Positions 42,367-50,365 of a stretch of 64,000 nucleotides of DNA are shown here, piece by piece (positions within the stretch are counted from its first letter, which is position 1; each line of letters begins with the position of its first letter). A program made the translations under genes and the position numbers. Source of the DNA: Paraburkholderia silvatlantica (GTDB taxonomy: Bacteria; Pseudomonadota; Gammaproteobacteria; Burkholderiales; Burkholderiaceae); NCBI RefSeq assembly GCF_003096715.1, contig NZ_QEOL01000016.1, forward strand, positions 1 to 64,000, given 5' to 3'. The notes beneath the pieces are model-generated. The model had not been told where the DNA came from, ran no database searches, and saw nothing but the letters and a program-made list of their open reading frames with translations.

Positions 42367-43011
42367 ATGAACGCCTTCGATTACTGGAGCATCGCTCAGG
42401 GCGCGCTGGCGACCGTGGTTCTTTCGGTCGCCAGCATCGTGGCCGGCGTGCCGCTGGGCCTCGCGCTCGCGCTTATCCGCTGGGCGCGCGTGCCGTTTCT
42501 CCACCGCCTCGTGGTCGCGTACGTGAGTCTCATCCGCTCGTGCCCGGCCGTGACGCTCACGCTGCTTATCTTCTTCGCGCTCCCGCAGTTCGGCATCTCG
42601 CTCGACCCCACACCCGCCGCGATTCTCGCGCTCACCATCAGCACTGCCGCGTTCAACTGCGAAATCTGGCGCGCGGCGCTCATGAACTTTCCCCGCGACC
42701 AATACGATGCCGCTCTGGCTTTCGCCATGCCGCGCAGCCTGCGCTTTCGCCGCATCGTGATGCCGCAGATCTGGCGGGCGAGTCTGCCCGGCCTCGTCAA
42801 CGAGATGACCTTGCAGATCAAGTCGACGCCCGCGGTGGCGGTCATCGGCATCGTCGAGATCACGCGCGCGGCCCTGCGTGTCGGCGCGCGCACGTATGAT
42901 CCGCTGCTGCCTTTCGTTTTTGCGCTGGTCATTTACGGGCTGATCGTGTTCGTGCTCATCAAGGCGCAGCGTATGATCGAGCGCCGGCACCCCGTGGAGG
43001 CCCGCGCGTGA
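42367..43011 (+). CDS. Amino-acid-type ABC transporter permease
   Basis: 214 residues (ATG 42367), five predicted membrane helices. The HisM/HisQ-type features are GALATVVLSVASIVAGVPLG, YVSLIRSCPAVTLTLLIFF, and the EAA-like loop DAALAFAMPRSLRFRRIVMP. It follows the binding-protein gene by 29 bases and overlaps the second permease by 4 bases (GTGA). The two permeases form the membrane channel. Confidence 0.92.
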   Translation: MNAFDYWSIAQGALATVVLSVASIVAGVPLGLALALIRWARVPFLHRLVVAYVSLIRSCPAVTLTLLIFFALPQFGISLDPTPAAILALTISTAAFNCEIWRAALMNFPRDQYDAALAFAMPRSLRFRRIVMPQIWRASLPGLVNEMTLQIKSTPAVAVIGIVEITRAALRVGARTYDPLLPFVFALVIYGLIVFVLIKAQRMIERRHPVEARA

Positions 43012-43667
43012 AGGAGAACTTTCTGATCATCTGGCAACAGCGCGCGGACGTGTTGTCGGGCCTGTACGACACGCTCGGCCTGCTCGCGGTGGCGGCCGCC
43101 GCGTCGCTGGTTCTGGGCGCGCTGCTCACGCCCGCGCTGATGTCGAGACGCCCGGCGATTGCGCGGCTTGCCATGCTCTATGTGGACGCCATGCGCTGCG
43201 CGCCTTTCCTGTTGTTCGTCTATCTGATCTATTTCGGTCTCCCGACAGCAGGCATTCGCATGTCGAACTGGTGGGCGGGCGCCGTCGCGTTGATCCTCTA
43301 CAACACGGCCTACATGGCGGAGTTGCTGCGCGGCGCCTGGGCCGGCTTGCCCACGCCGATGATCGAAGCCGCGCGGGCCTACGGCTTTCACGGTTTCGGG
43401 CTGGTCCGGCGCATCATCCTGCCGCAGGTCTTTACGGTCGCCTTGCCGATGATCGGCAATCAACTCGTGCAGATCGTCAAGGACAGCGCATTCCTCACGG
43501 TAATCGCGGTTGGCGAGCTCACGCACCAGATGAACGGTATTCAGGCCACTTATTTCATTCCGTTCGCCGCGTTCATCACGGCTGTGCTGCTGTACTGGGC
43601 CATCTGCCTCGTGATCGAGGGCGGCAGCGGCTTACTGTCGAGATTCGCCGAGGAACGCAGAGCATGA
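43008..43667 (+). CDS. Amino-acid-type ABC transporter permease
   Basis: 219 residues, GTG start at 43008 overlapping the previous stop. The same fold as its neighbour: YDTLGLLAVAAAASLVLGAL, YVDAMRCAPFLLFVYLIYFG and the EAA loop IEAARAYGFHGFGLVRRIIL. It pairs with the permease at 42367. The stop overlaps the start of the ATPase gene. Confidence 0.92.
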   Translation: MKENFLIIWQQRADVLSGLYDTLGLLAVAAAASLVLGALLTPALMSRRPAIARLAMLYVDAMRCAPFLLFVYLIYFGLPTAGIRMSNWWAGAVALILYNTAYMAELLRGAWAGLPTPMIEAARAYGFHGFGLVRRIILPQVFTVALPMIGNQLVQIVKDSAFLTVIAVGELTHQMNGIQATYFIPFAAFITAVLLYWAICLVIEGGSGLLSRFAEERRA

Positions 43668-44530
43668 ACATTTCGAACGATGTCCCGTCCGCCATCATGC
43701 GCGCCGCCGTCGCGGAACATGCCGACGCGCAAACGGTGCTGCGGCTCAACGGCATTTCGAAGTCGTTCGGCGAGAACCACGTGCTGCGCGACGTGTCGCT
43801 CACCGTGCACAAGGGCGAGACCGTCTGTCTGCTCGGGCCTTCGGGTTGCGGCAAGTCCACGCTGCTGCGCTGCGTGAACTGGCTCGAAGTGCCCGACGCG
43901 GGCACGGTCCACGTGTCCAACCAGCGCATGGGCGTGCGCGAAGGCTCGTCGATCAAGATGAGCGACGCCGAGCTTGCGCGCTCGCGCGCGCGCATCGGCA
44001 TGGTGTTTCAGCATTTCGCGCTGTGGCCTCATTTGACGGTCTTGCAGAACGTCATGGAAGCGCCGCTGCACGTGCTCGGACGTCCGCGTGAAGAGGTGCG
44101 CGAGGAAGCCCGGCATCTGCTGGAGCGCGTCGGGCTCGCGGGGAAGATGGATGCGTTTCCCTCGCGTCTGTCGGGCGGTCAAAAACAGCGCGTAGGCATT
44201 GCGCGGGCGCTGGCGATGAAGCCCGACATCCTGCTGTTCGACGAGCCGACCAGCGCGCTCGACCCGATGCTCGTCGGCGAAGTGCTGAACGTGATGCGCT
44301 CGCTCGCGCAGGAGGGCGCGACCATGGTGATCGTCACGCACGAGATGGAGTTTGCACGACAGGTGGCGAGCCGCATCGTCTTCATGGATGCGGGCGAGGT
44401 GATCGAGAGTGCGCCGCCCGAGCGATTCTTCGGTGCGCCGCAGACGCCTCGCGCGCGGCAGTTTCTGGCGCGTTTTCGTTCGCCGCGCGAGGCCCCCGGC
44501 GATTGGAGCGGGGTGCCCACGCTTGCCTGA
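43664..44530 (+). CDS. Amino-acid-type ABC transporter ATP-binding protein
   Basis: 288 residues from ATG 43664. Walker A GPSGCGKSTLL, Q-loop VFQHFALWPHLT, ABC signature LSGGQKQRVGIARAL, Walker B ILLFDEPTSALDP and switch VTHEMEFA are all present, as in GlnQ/HisP. An N-terminal extension of about 25 residues precedes the usual start. It completes the importer and converges on the PhyH-type gene, with a bidirectional hairpin between them. Confidence 0.94.
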   Translation: MNISNDVPSAIMRAAVAEHADAQTVLRLNGISKSFGENHVLRDVSLTVHKGETVCLLGPSGCGKSTLLRCVNWLEVPDAGTVHVSNQRMGVREGSSIKMSDAELARSRARIGMVFQHFALWPHLTVLQNVMEAPLHVLGRPREEVREEARHLLERVGLAGKMDAFPSRLSGGQKQRVGIARALAMKPDILLFDEPTSALDPMLVGEVLNVMRSLAQEGATMVIVTHEMEFARQVASRIVFMDAGEVIESAPPERFFGAPQTPRARQFLARFRSPREAPGDWSGVPTLA

Positions 44531-44536
44531 AGCGCA

Positions 44537-44571
44537 CGCGCATCGCCGCGTCAGGAGCGCGGCGATGCGCG
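44537..44571. terminator. Bidirectional hairpin between convergent operons
   Basis: A perfect 14-bp stem (CGCGCATCGCCGCG and its complement) with a 7-base loop lies in the 52-base gap between the ABC operon and the minus-strand catabolic operon. No T-run, but position and strength indicate termination in both directions. Confidence 0.75.
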
Positions 44572-44582
44572 CGTTGCCAGGA

Positions 44583-45413
44583 TCATTGCGGCGAGACCAT
44601 GTCGGCGGCCTGCTTCACTTCTCCGTCCTTGTATTTGCCCCACGTTTGCGCAAGTTCGCTCATCGAGCGCGGATCGCAGTCGTATTCGGGCAGCGTGTCG
44701 GGGTCCCAGTGACCGAAGCGGTCGGTGCCGCGCACGAGCGTTGCGCGCCGGCGGCCCGTAGCCGAGCGCACATGCGCGGGCACATAGAAGAATGCGAAGC
44801 CGATGCGCCTGTCGTCCGAGCGGTTGGGCAGCGAACTGTGCGCGGTGCGCTCGTGATGCATCGAGAACTCGCCGGGCTGGAGCGGCATTTCGACGGCAAG
44901 CTCCTCGTCGATACCGACAAGCGTTTGACCCTTCGCCAGCATGTTGTCCTTCGCATAGGTCTCGACATGCTTCAGATCCGGGCCGCTATGCGAAGCCGGT
45001 AACACGCGCAGCACGCCGTTGACGGAATTCGCGGGCGTGAGCGCGACCCAGACCGTCACTTCCTCGTGCGGCGTGAGCCCAAAGTAGGTCGAGTCCTGAT
45101 GCCACGACACGTAGCGAGGATCGCGCCCGTTCTTCGCGAATATCGACGCGCCGAACAGCATGATGTCCGGCCCGATGAGATCCTCGACCGCATCGAGAAT
45201 GGCGGGGTGACGCGCGAGTTCGACGATTGCCGGCAAGGCCAGGTGGCCCTTGATCTTCAAGGTCTTGTTGACGTCCTCGCCGGAGGCGGCCTCGTATTGC
45301 TCGATGATGCGGCGATACGCCGTTGCGTCTTGCGCGCTGATCGCCCGCATCGGAAAGACATAGCCATTTTGTTTGAAATGCGCCACCTGCGCATCCGTCA
45401 AGTGCTTCGTCAT
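44583..45413 (-). CDS. Phytanoyl-CoA dioxygenase (PhyH)-family Fe(II)/2-oxoglutarate oxygenase
   Basis: 276 residues, ATG 45413 preceded by GAGGA. N-terminal LTDAQVAHFKQNGYVFPMRA is typical of bacterial PhyH proteins. The iron triad is HQD (SWHQDSTYFGLTP) and a distal His in GEFSMHHERTAHSS, with an Arg (NRSDDRRIGFAF) to bind 2-oxoglutarate. It is the last gene of the minus-strand operon, 74 bases after the amidase. It probably hydroxylates or demethylates the substrate or an intermediate; nothing in the sequence fixes which. Confidence 0.85.
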   Translation of the reverse strand: MTKHLTDAQVAHFKQNGYVFPMRAISAQDATAYRRIIEQYEAASGEDVNKTLKIKGHLALPAIVELARHPAILDAVEDLIGPDIMLFGASIFAKNGRDPRYVSWHQDSTYFGLTPHEEVTVWVALTPANSVNGVLRVLPASHSGPDLKHVETYAKDNMLAKGQTLVGIDEELAVEMPLQPGEFSMHHERTAHSSLPNRSDDRRIGFAFFYVPAHVRSATGRRRATLVRGTDRFGHWDPDTLPEYDCDPRSMSELAQTWGKYKDGEVKQAADMVSPQ

Positions 45414-45487
45414 AACGTTCCTCTGGTGTGGGTTCGAGCGGGACAACACATGCGTCATCTGGACGCCAGGATCGACCTGGCGGAAAC

Positions 45488-46705
45488 TCATCGATCTGCC
45501 ATGCGTATGGCTTCGTGCACGGCGTGCGCGATGCGCAACACGCCTTCGTCCTCGCCGCGCGCACCGATGATCGAGAGGCCGACGGGCGCGCCTTCGAAGC
45601 GCATCCACGGCATGCTGACTTGCGGCAGGCCCGCGAGGCCGGCGACACAAAGCATCTGCTGCGCACGCGCTCGCGCGTGATCGACCGTTTGCGCCGAAGC
45701 GTCCGCGCGCGGCGCGACGCCCGGCACCGTCGGCACGAGCCAGAACGTTGCGTGCGCAAGCGCATCGGTCATCGTTCGGATCGCTTCGACGCGCACGCGC
45801 TGTGCTTCGGCGATCTGTTCGCAGGTCACCTTGAGGCTCGTCGCGAAGCGCGCGCCCACGTCGGGGCCGAAGCTCCCGGCATGCTCGCGCACCCACGCTC
45901 CGTAACGTTGCGCGATCTCCGCCGCCTGCAACACGCGAAACGCCTGCGCCCAATCGGCAAGCGATTTGCTGGGCGCGACCCGCTTCACCGCGCCCCCAAG
46001 CGCGCGCAGCGACGACTCGAAGCACGCCGCCACTTGCGCATCGAGGCACGCGAGCATATTGCGCGGCACGTGCAGTGCGAATGATTCGCCGTCAGGCGCG
46101 ACGACGCTGCGCGCCAGCACCTCGAACAGGTCCGTTAGCGTGCGTGCGTCGCGCGCGAACCAGCCGATCGTGTCGAAGCTGTGCGCGAGCGTGAGACAGC
46201 CGTCCGTCGCGATGCGGCCGTGCGTGGGTCGCATGCCCCACACGCCGCAATAGCTCGCGGGCAGGCGCACCGAGCCGCCGCAATCGGTGCCGAGCGCGAT
46301 GTCCGCGTGACCCGCCGCCACGGCCACGACCGAACCCGACGACGATCCGCCCGGAATGCGCGTGGGATCGGCGGGATTGACGGGCGTGCCGTAGTGGGCG
46401 TTTACGCCTGCCAGGCTGTAGGTGAGTTCGTCGGTCACGGTCTTGCCGATCCACTGCGCGCCTTCTTCGAGCAACGCGCGAACGGCGAGCGCGGTGCGTG
46501 CGGCGACCGGCTGGGCTTCGCGCCACGCGGGATTGCCGCTGCCCGTGCGCAGCCCCGCGATATCGAACACATCCTTCACTGCGAGGCGCTTCCCCGCGAG
46601 CTTGTCGCCCGTGCGCGCGGGCAATGCGCCGGCGGGCAGGGCGTCGAAGCCATCGGCAACGAATGCGCCGTGCAGGCGTGGCTGGAGAAGATCGCTGCGG
46701 ATCAT
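45488..46705 (-). CDS. Amidase-signature hydrolase (AtzE/HpxY-like)
   Basis: 405 residues from ATG 46705, overlapping the hpxZ stop (ATGA). The Ser-cisSer-Lys triad is complete: Lys44 in LAVKDVFDIAG, Ser121 in IPGGSSSGSVVAVAAG and Ser145 in DCGGSVRLPASY. It is shorter than GatA. In Klebsiella the amidase HpxY is encoded with hpxZ for oxalurate breakdown, and AtzE with AtzG/AtzH-type partners acts on biuret-like compounds. The coupling to hpxZ here supports cleavage of a ureido or amide intermediate. No HpxX/AtzG-like small subunit is visible in the window. Confidence 0.85.
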   Translation of the reverse strand: MIRSDLLQPRLHGAFVADGFDALPAGALPARTGDKLAGKRLAVKDVFDIAGLRTGSGNPAWREAQPVAARTALAVRALLEEGAQWIGKTVTDELTYSLAGVNAHYGTPVNPADPTRIPGGSSSGSVVAVAAGHADIALGTDCGGSVRLPASYCGVWGMRPTHGRIATDGCLTLAHSFDTIGWFARDARTLTDLFEVLARSVVAPDGESFALHVPRNMLACLDAQVAACFESSLRALGGAVKRVAPSKSLADWAQAFRVLQAAEIAQRYGAWVREHAGSFGPDVGARFATSLKVTCEQIAEAQRVRVEAIRTMTDALAHATFWLVPTVPGVAPRADASAQTVDHARARAQQMLCVAGLAGLPQVSMPWMRFEGAPVGLSIIGARGEDEGVLRIAHAVHEAIRMADR

Positions 46706-47091
46706 GACGGATCCATCCAGCTGACATGCGCGGCGACGACACGCCACTGGCCGTCGATGCACGCCCACGTCTGCGACTGTCGGCCGATACGCGATTCGCC
46801 TGCGCGCGCGAACGTGATGTTCGCCACGGCGAATTGCGTGCCGAAGGTCGTCACCGACCGATCGATGATCGTGCGCGTCAGGCCCTTGCCGGGCCGCTGC
46901 GCGCGAAAGGCGCGGATCGCTTCGTAGCCCTGCAGATTTTCCGTCGCGCCGTAGCGCAGCGTATGCGGACTGTTCCAGAACAGCGTGTCGAGAACGGCAA
47001 TGTCGTTGGTCGTGAGCGCCCGCTCGTACGCGTCGAATGCGGCTTCGACGGCGGCGAGCGTTGCGGGATCGTTGACTGGCTCCGTGCTCAT
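46702..47091 (-). CDS. hpxZ: HpxZ/AtzH-like protein (DUF3225)
   Basis: 129 residues, an SnoaL/NTF2-like cone fold by family. The signatures are FDAYERALTTNDIAVLDTLF, WNSPHTLRYGATENLQGYEA and IGRQSQTWACIDGQWRVVAA, matching HpxZ of oxalurate catabolism and AtzH. These small proteins work with an amidase on oxalurate or carboxylated ureas. It overlaps both neighbours by 4 bases (DUF1116 gene upstream, amidase downstream), so the three are likely made in fixed ratio. Confidence 0.85.
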   Translation of the reverse strand: MSTEPVNDPATLAAVEAAFDAYERALTTNDIAVLDTLFWNSPHTLRYGATENLQGYEAIRAFRAQRPGKGLTRTIIDRSVTTFGTQFAVANITFARAGESRIGRQSQTWACIDGQWRVVAAHVSWMDPS

Positions 47092-48281
47092 GCGGTTTCA
47101 CCGTGGAGGCTGTTCAAGGCGCGCGCGAAGAGTTCGGGGGGAGCGGTGTAGATGCCTCGGCCCAGCAAGCCCGAGCGCCCATCTGCGGCGATCATCGCAA
47201 TCGCCGCGCGCGCCGCGATGTCTTCGCGAACGACGCGCGCGGCATCGAGCACGCCCGGCAACCGGCTGAACGCGGGGTGAGGCGCCGTGTGGATGCGCGA
47301 TTGGCGATCGTGCGCGGCCGCTGGGAACCAGGCCTCGAAGGCTTGGGCAGGCTCGGGGGCATGGGCGAGCGCCTGTGCACCGAACCCGGCCGCGTCGATC
47401 GCGCCGCTGTCGCCCGTGAGCGGCGCGGCCGCTGCCACCTGGTCGGGATCGATGCGCGGGCCTTCCGGCGCGCGCGCGTCGGCGGTGATCCAGCGCGAGG
47501 GCGCGCCCGCGAGCCGGATGCCCACGCGCTCGCCGTTGCCCGCGAGCGTCACTACCAGCGTCGACGCCGGCTCGCCCGCCTGCGCCGCCGCCGACAGCAT
47601 CAGCGCGCACGCGGCCATCCAGGGCGTCAGGAAGAAGAGGGGCGTTTGTGCGAGCATCGCATCGACCTCGGCGTGATTCAAACGTGATGCCAGCAACGCG
47701 CGCAGCGCCGCGGTCGCGCCGGTTGTGCGCGCATGCAGGTCGTCGCCGCTGTCGAGACCGGCTTGCGCGAGTGGGAACAGGTCGAGTGGACCGTACGCGA
47801 GCCGTCGATCCAGCACCGGCGCGAGCACTTCGTCGCGCCACTTCATGCGTTCGAGGATTCGCGGGTCGCGGCTGCCGAAGCGGATCTGCGGGCCCGCGCC
47901 GCTGCCGAGCAACGACCACGAGCGCGCCGCGCAGACCTGCGCATCGGCCACCTCGACGAGGCTCGAGCGCGGCGAGATTACGGCGGCGAGCGGCGTGACC
48001 ACGCCGTACGACTGGGCGCTTTCAAGGCGCACCTCACCTTGCGAGATGAGACGTTCCGCGTGCGCTTCGTCCTTGGCCCAGCCTTCGTAAAGGCAGCATA
48101 GGACTGCGGACGAACGCACCACAGCGGAAGGCCGGCGTGCGTCTTCGAAAGGCGGACCGGCGTGCAACAGCGTGAACTCCGGCAAACGCACCGCGTCGCG
48201 CGCGGCAACGACGCCGCGCCATTGCGGGCGCACCGCATGCACGTGGCGCAGGGCGCGCGCGTTGGCATCGTCGGCGCGCAT
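47088..48281 (-). CDS. DUF1116 protein (YlbE/AllG-like)
   Basis: 397 residues from ATG 48281, placed just after the coxG-like stop; an in-frame TTG at 48326 would overlap it. DUF1116 blocks visible: RALRHVHAVRPQWRGVVAAR, IRFGSRDPRILERMKWRDEV, GPLDLFPLAQAGLDSGDDLH, RTTGATAALRALLASRL and FFLTPWMAACALM. In enterobacteria YlbE (AllG) is one of three subunits of oxamate carbamoyltransferase with FdrA (AllF) and YlbF (AllH). Neither partner is in this window. The gene shares the operon with hpxZ and the amidase, pointing again to oxalurate/oxamate chemistry. Confidence 0.8.
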   Translation of the reverse strand: MRADDANARALRHVHAVRPQWRGVVAARDAVRLPEFTLLHAGPPFEDARRPSAVVRSSAVLCCLYEGWAKDEAHAERLISQGEVRLESAQSYGVVTPLAAVISPRSSLVEVADAQVCAARSWSLLGSGAGPQIRFGSRDPRILERMKWRDEVLAPVLDRRLAYGPLDLFPLAQAGLDSGDDLHARTTGATAALRALLASRLNHAEVDAMLAQTPLFFLTPWMAACALMLSAAAQAGEPASTLVVTLAGNGERVGIRLAGAPSRWITADARAPEGPRIDPDQVAAAAPLTGDSGAIDAAGFGAQALAHAPEPAQAFEAWFPAAAHDRQSRIHTAPHPAFSRLPGVLDAARVVREDIAARAAIAMIAADGRSGLLGRGIYTAPPELFARALNSLHGETA

Positions 48282-48283
48282 CG

Positions 48284-48988
48284 TCAGCGGCTTGCGAAAC
48301 TGAAGAGCCCGCGCAACCGCGACCAAAGCAGCTTCCAGAACAACTGGCCGACGTCGAGGGGTGCGTTAGCCGGCTGGGCGCGCGTAGCAGCGCGGCGCGG
48401 TGCGGCGGGGGCGTCCTGCGCGGCTTGTGCTGGTTGCGCGGGAACTTCGGTTGTGCGCACAACCGGCTGAGTCGCAACGTCTTCGGGCTCGACGGGCACC
48501 GCCTCGGCCGGCGCATCCACGCGGATCTGCGCCGCGCCTGCCTCGTCGAGTTTCGCCTTGAGGTTCGCGGCGAACGCTTCGGTCATGCGCGTGGCCAGCT
48601 CCTTCACGATGCCGCCGCGCGAGAACTGCGCGAGACTGCCGCTGATCGCGTAGTCCACCTTCACATCGACGCGCGTTTCACCCGCGCTCACCTGAGCGAG
48701 CGCGAACGACGCCACGCCCTTCACGCGCGAGGAACTCTTGCGGTCGAGGCCCGTGCCGGTAATGCTGCCGCGATGCCCGGCGTCGTCGAGCGTCATCTCG
48801 CCGTCGCCCGCGAACGAGGCGACGATCGGCCCGAGCTTGACGGTTATCGCCAGCTTGAGCAGGCCGTTCTCGACCGGCGCGGTGAGCGATGCGCCAGGCA
48901 GGCACTCGACGATGCCGGGCGTATCGTGAAAGCGCGCCCAAACAATGTCGCGCGGATAGGGCACGGTGAAGCCTTGTTCGATTTCCAT
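48284..48988 (-). CDS. coxG: CoxG-like SRPBCC protein
   Basis: 234 residues, ATG 48988 (MEIEQGFTVPYPRDIVWARF). The SRPBCC domain occupies residues 1-150, with CLPGASLTAPVENG, VKLGPIVASFAGDGEMTLDD and GTGLDRKSSSRVKG as in CoxG. A Pro/Ala-rich linker follows (residues 165-205) and the C-terminus LFWKLLWSRLRGLFSF is amphipathic or membrane-seeking. CoxG proteins attach molybdenum hydroxylases to the membrane; here it would serve the CoxLMS-type enzyme encoded just upstream. Confidence 0.88.
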   Translation of the reverse strand: MEIEQGFTVPYPRDIVWARFHDTPGIVECLPGASLTAPVENGLLKLAITVKLGPIVASFAGDGEMTLDDAGHRGSITGTGLDRKSSSRVKGVASFALAQVSAGETRVDVKVDYAISGSLAQFSRGGIVKELATRMTEAFAANLKAKLDEAGAAQIRVDAPAEAVPVEPEDVATQPVVRTTEVPAQPAQAAQDAPAAPRRAATRAQPANAPLDVGQLFWKLLWSRLRGLFSFASR

Positions 48989-49013
48989 GGCGAAAGATTC
49001 CGTATTCGATGCT

Positions 49014-49535
49014 TCAAGCCGTAACGGCGACCGCCGCAAGCGGGGCCGCCGCGCTCGCGCGGCGCGCGTCGAGCACGCGGCGAATGGCGCGCACGATACC
49101 CACATAGCCGGTGCAGCGGCACAGGTTGCCGGAGAGTTCGAGGCGCACGCGGGCATCGTCGGCGTCGGGCAGGCGGGTGACGATGTCGCGCGCGCTCATC
49201 AGCATGCCAGGCGTGCAGTAGCCGCATTGCAGCGCGTGTTCGGCGCTGAAGGCGGCGCGCAGCTCGTTCATGGTGGCGTCGTCGTCGAAGCCTTCGATGG
49301 TGCGCACCGCGCTGCCCGCGCAACTGATCGCGGGGGTGATGCAGGAGCGGGTCGGCACGCCGTCCACGTCGATCGTGCATGCGCCGCAAACGCCTTGTTC
49401 GCAGCCGATGTTGGTGCCACACAGCATGCGCTGCTCGCGCAGGAAGTCGGCGAGGCTCGTGCGCGGCTCGACGCGGTCCGCGACCGTCGCCTGATTGACG
49501 ACGAGCTCGATCGTCTTGACGTAAGCGTCGCTCAC
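49014..49535 (-). CDS. Molybdenum hydroxylase [2Fe-2S] subunit (CoxS-like)
   Basis: 173 residues, ATG 49535 overlapping the upstream gene. The N-terminal plant-ferredoxin-like cluster motif is MLCGTNIGCEQGVCGAC with a further C in TRSCITPAI. The C-terminal helical domain has ALQCGYCTPGMLM and GNLCRCTGYVGIVRAI. Electrons pass through these clusters from the Mo site to FAD. The length is typical of the small subunit of CoxSML and nicotine- or isoquinoline-oxidising enzymes. Confidence 0.92.
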   Translation of the reverse strand: MSDAYVKTIELVVNQATVADRVEPRTSLADFLREQRMLCGTNIGCEQGVCGACTIDVDGVPTRSCITPAISCAGSAVRTIEGFDDDATMNELRAAFSAEHALQCGYCTPGMLMSARDIVTRLPDADDARVRLELSGNLCRCTGYVGIVRAIRRVLDARRASAAAPLAAVAVTA

Positions 49536-50365
49536 GATGCGCTCCCTTTTTGATTGCGGATGTCCGCCGCCGCTCGTACGAGCGCGGCGCGATGCACCTC
49601 ATGTTCATAGCTGCCCGCCTCGACGCCCGCCGCTTCCAGATGAGCGTCGAAGCACGCTGCGGGCGGATCGGCGGCGAGCAGCTCGCGCGCGTCGGCGATC
49701 GCGTAAGGCGGCGCGTCGAGCGCGCCGATCACGGCGCGGCACACGCCGCGCACCGCGTCGTCGATGAACACGGCGATGGCTTGCGCGAACTCGCCCGGCT
49801 TGCGGTTGACCTTGTAGTAGCTCCAGCGTGCCGTTGGCGAAAGGCGCGTGAAGCGCACGGCGGTCAGAATCTCGTCGGCTTCGAGCGCGGTCGTGAATGC
49901 GCCCGACATCCACTCGCCGTTGCCGATCGTGCGTGTGCCCCCCGGACCGCTCACCAGGCATTGCGCGTCGAGTGCGCACATCGAGTTGATCCAGTCGGCT
50001 GCCGGGTCGGCGTGCACGAGACTGCCGCCGAGCGTGCCGCGATTGCGCACCGCACGATAGGCGATGCCGCGCGCGACATGCTCCATGAACCCGCGCGTGC
50101 CGGTGTCGATCTTGCCGTCCTCGATTTGCGCATGCGTAATGCACGCGCCGAGCGTGACGACCTCGTTTTCGATGCGGCACGCACGCAGCGCCTCGATGCC
50201 GCGCAGATCGACGAGTCTTTCCGGCTGCGCGAGGCGCAGATTCATCATCGGTCCGAGCGACTGGCTTCCGGCCACGAATTTGCCATTGCCATCGGCTGGG
50301 CCGATAAGCGCAATCGCCTCGTCGCAAGCGACCGGCTTCGCGTAGTCGTAGGGCGCGGCTTTCAT
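49532..50365 (-). CDS. Molybdenum hydroxylase FAD subunit (CoxM-like)
   Basis: 277 residues. FAD-binding motifs are KFVAGSQSLGPMMNLRLAQP and RNRGTLGGSLVHADPAADW. It begins MKAAPYDYAKPVACDEAIAL, the usual medium-subunit start, with ATG 50365 overlapping the large-subunit stop and its own stop overlapping coxS. It passes electrons from the Fe-S clusters to an acceptor. The gene order L-M-S differs from the common M-S-L order of aerobic CO dehydrogenase. Confidence 0.92.
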   Translation of the reverse strand: MKAAPYDYAKPVACDEAIALIGPADGNGKFVAGSQSLGPMMNLRLAQPERLVDLRGIEALRACRIENEVVTLGACITHAQIEDGKIDTGTRGFMEHVARGIAYRAVRNRGTLGGSLVHADPAADWINSMCALDAQCLVSGPGGTRTIGNGEWMSGAFTTALEADEILTAVRFTRLSPTARWSYYKVNRKPGEFAQAIAVFIDDAVRGVCRAVIGALDAPPYAIADARELLAADPPAACFDAHLEAAGVEAGSYEHEVHRAALVRAAADIRNQKGSAS

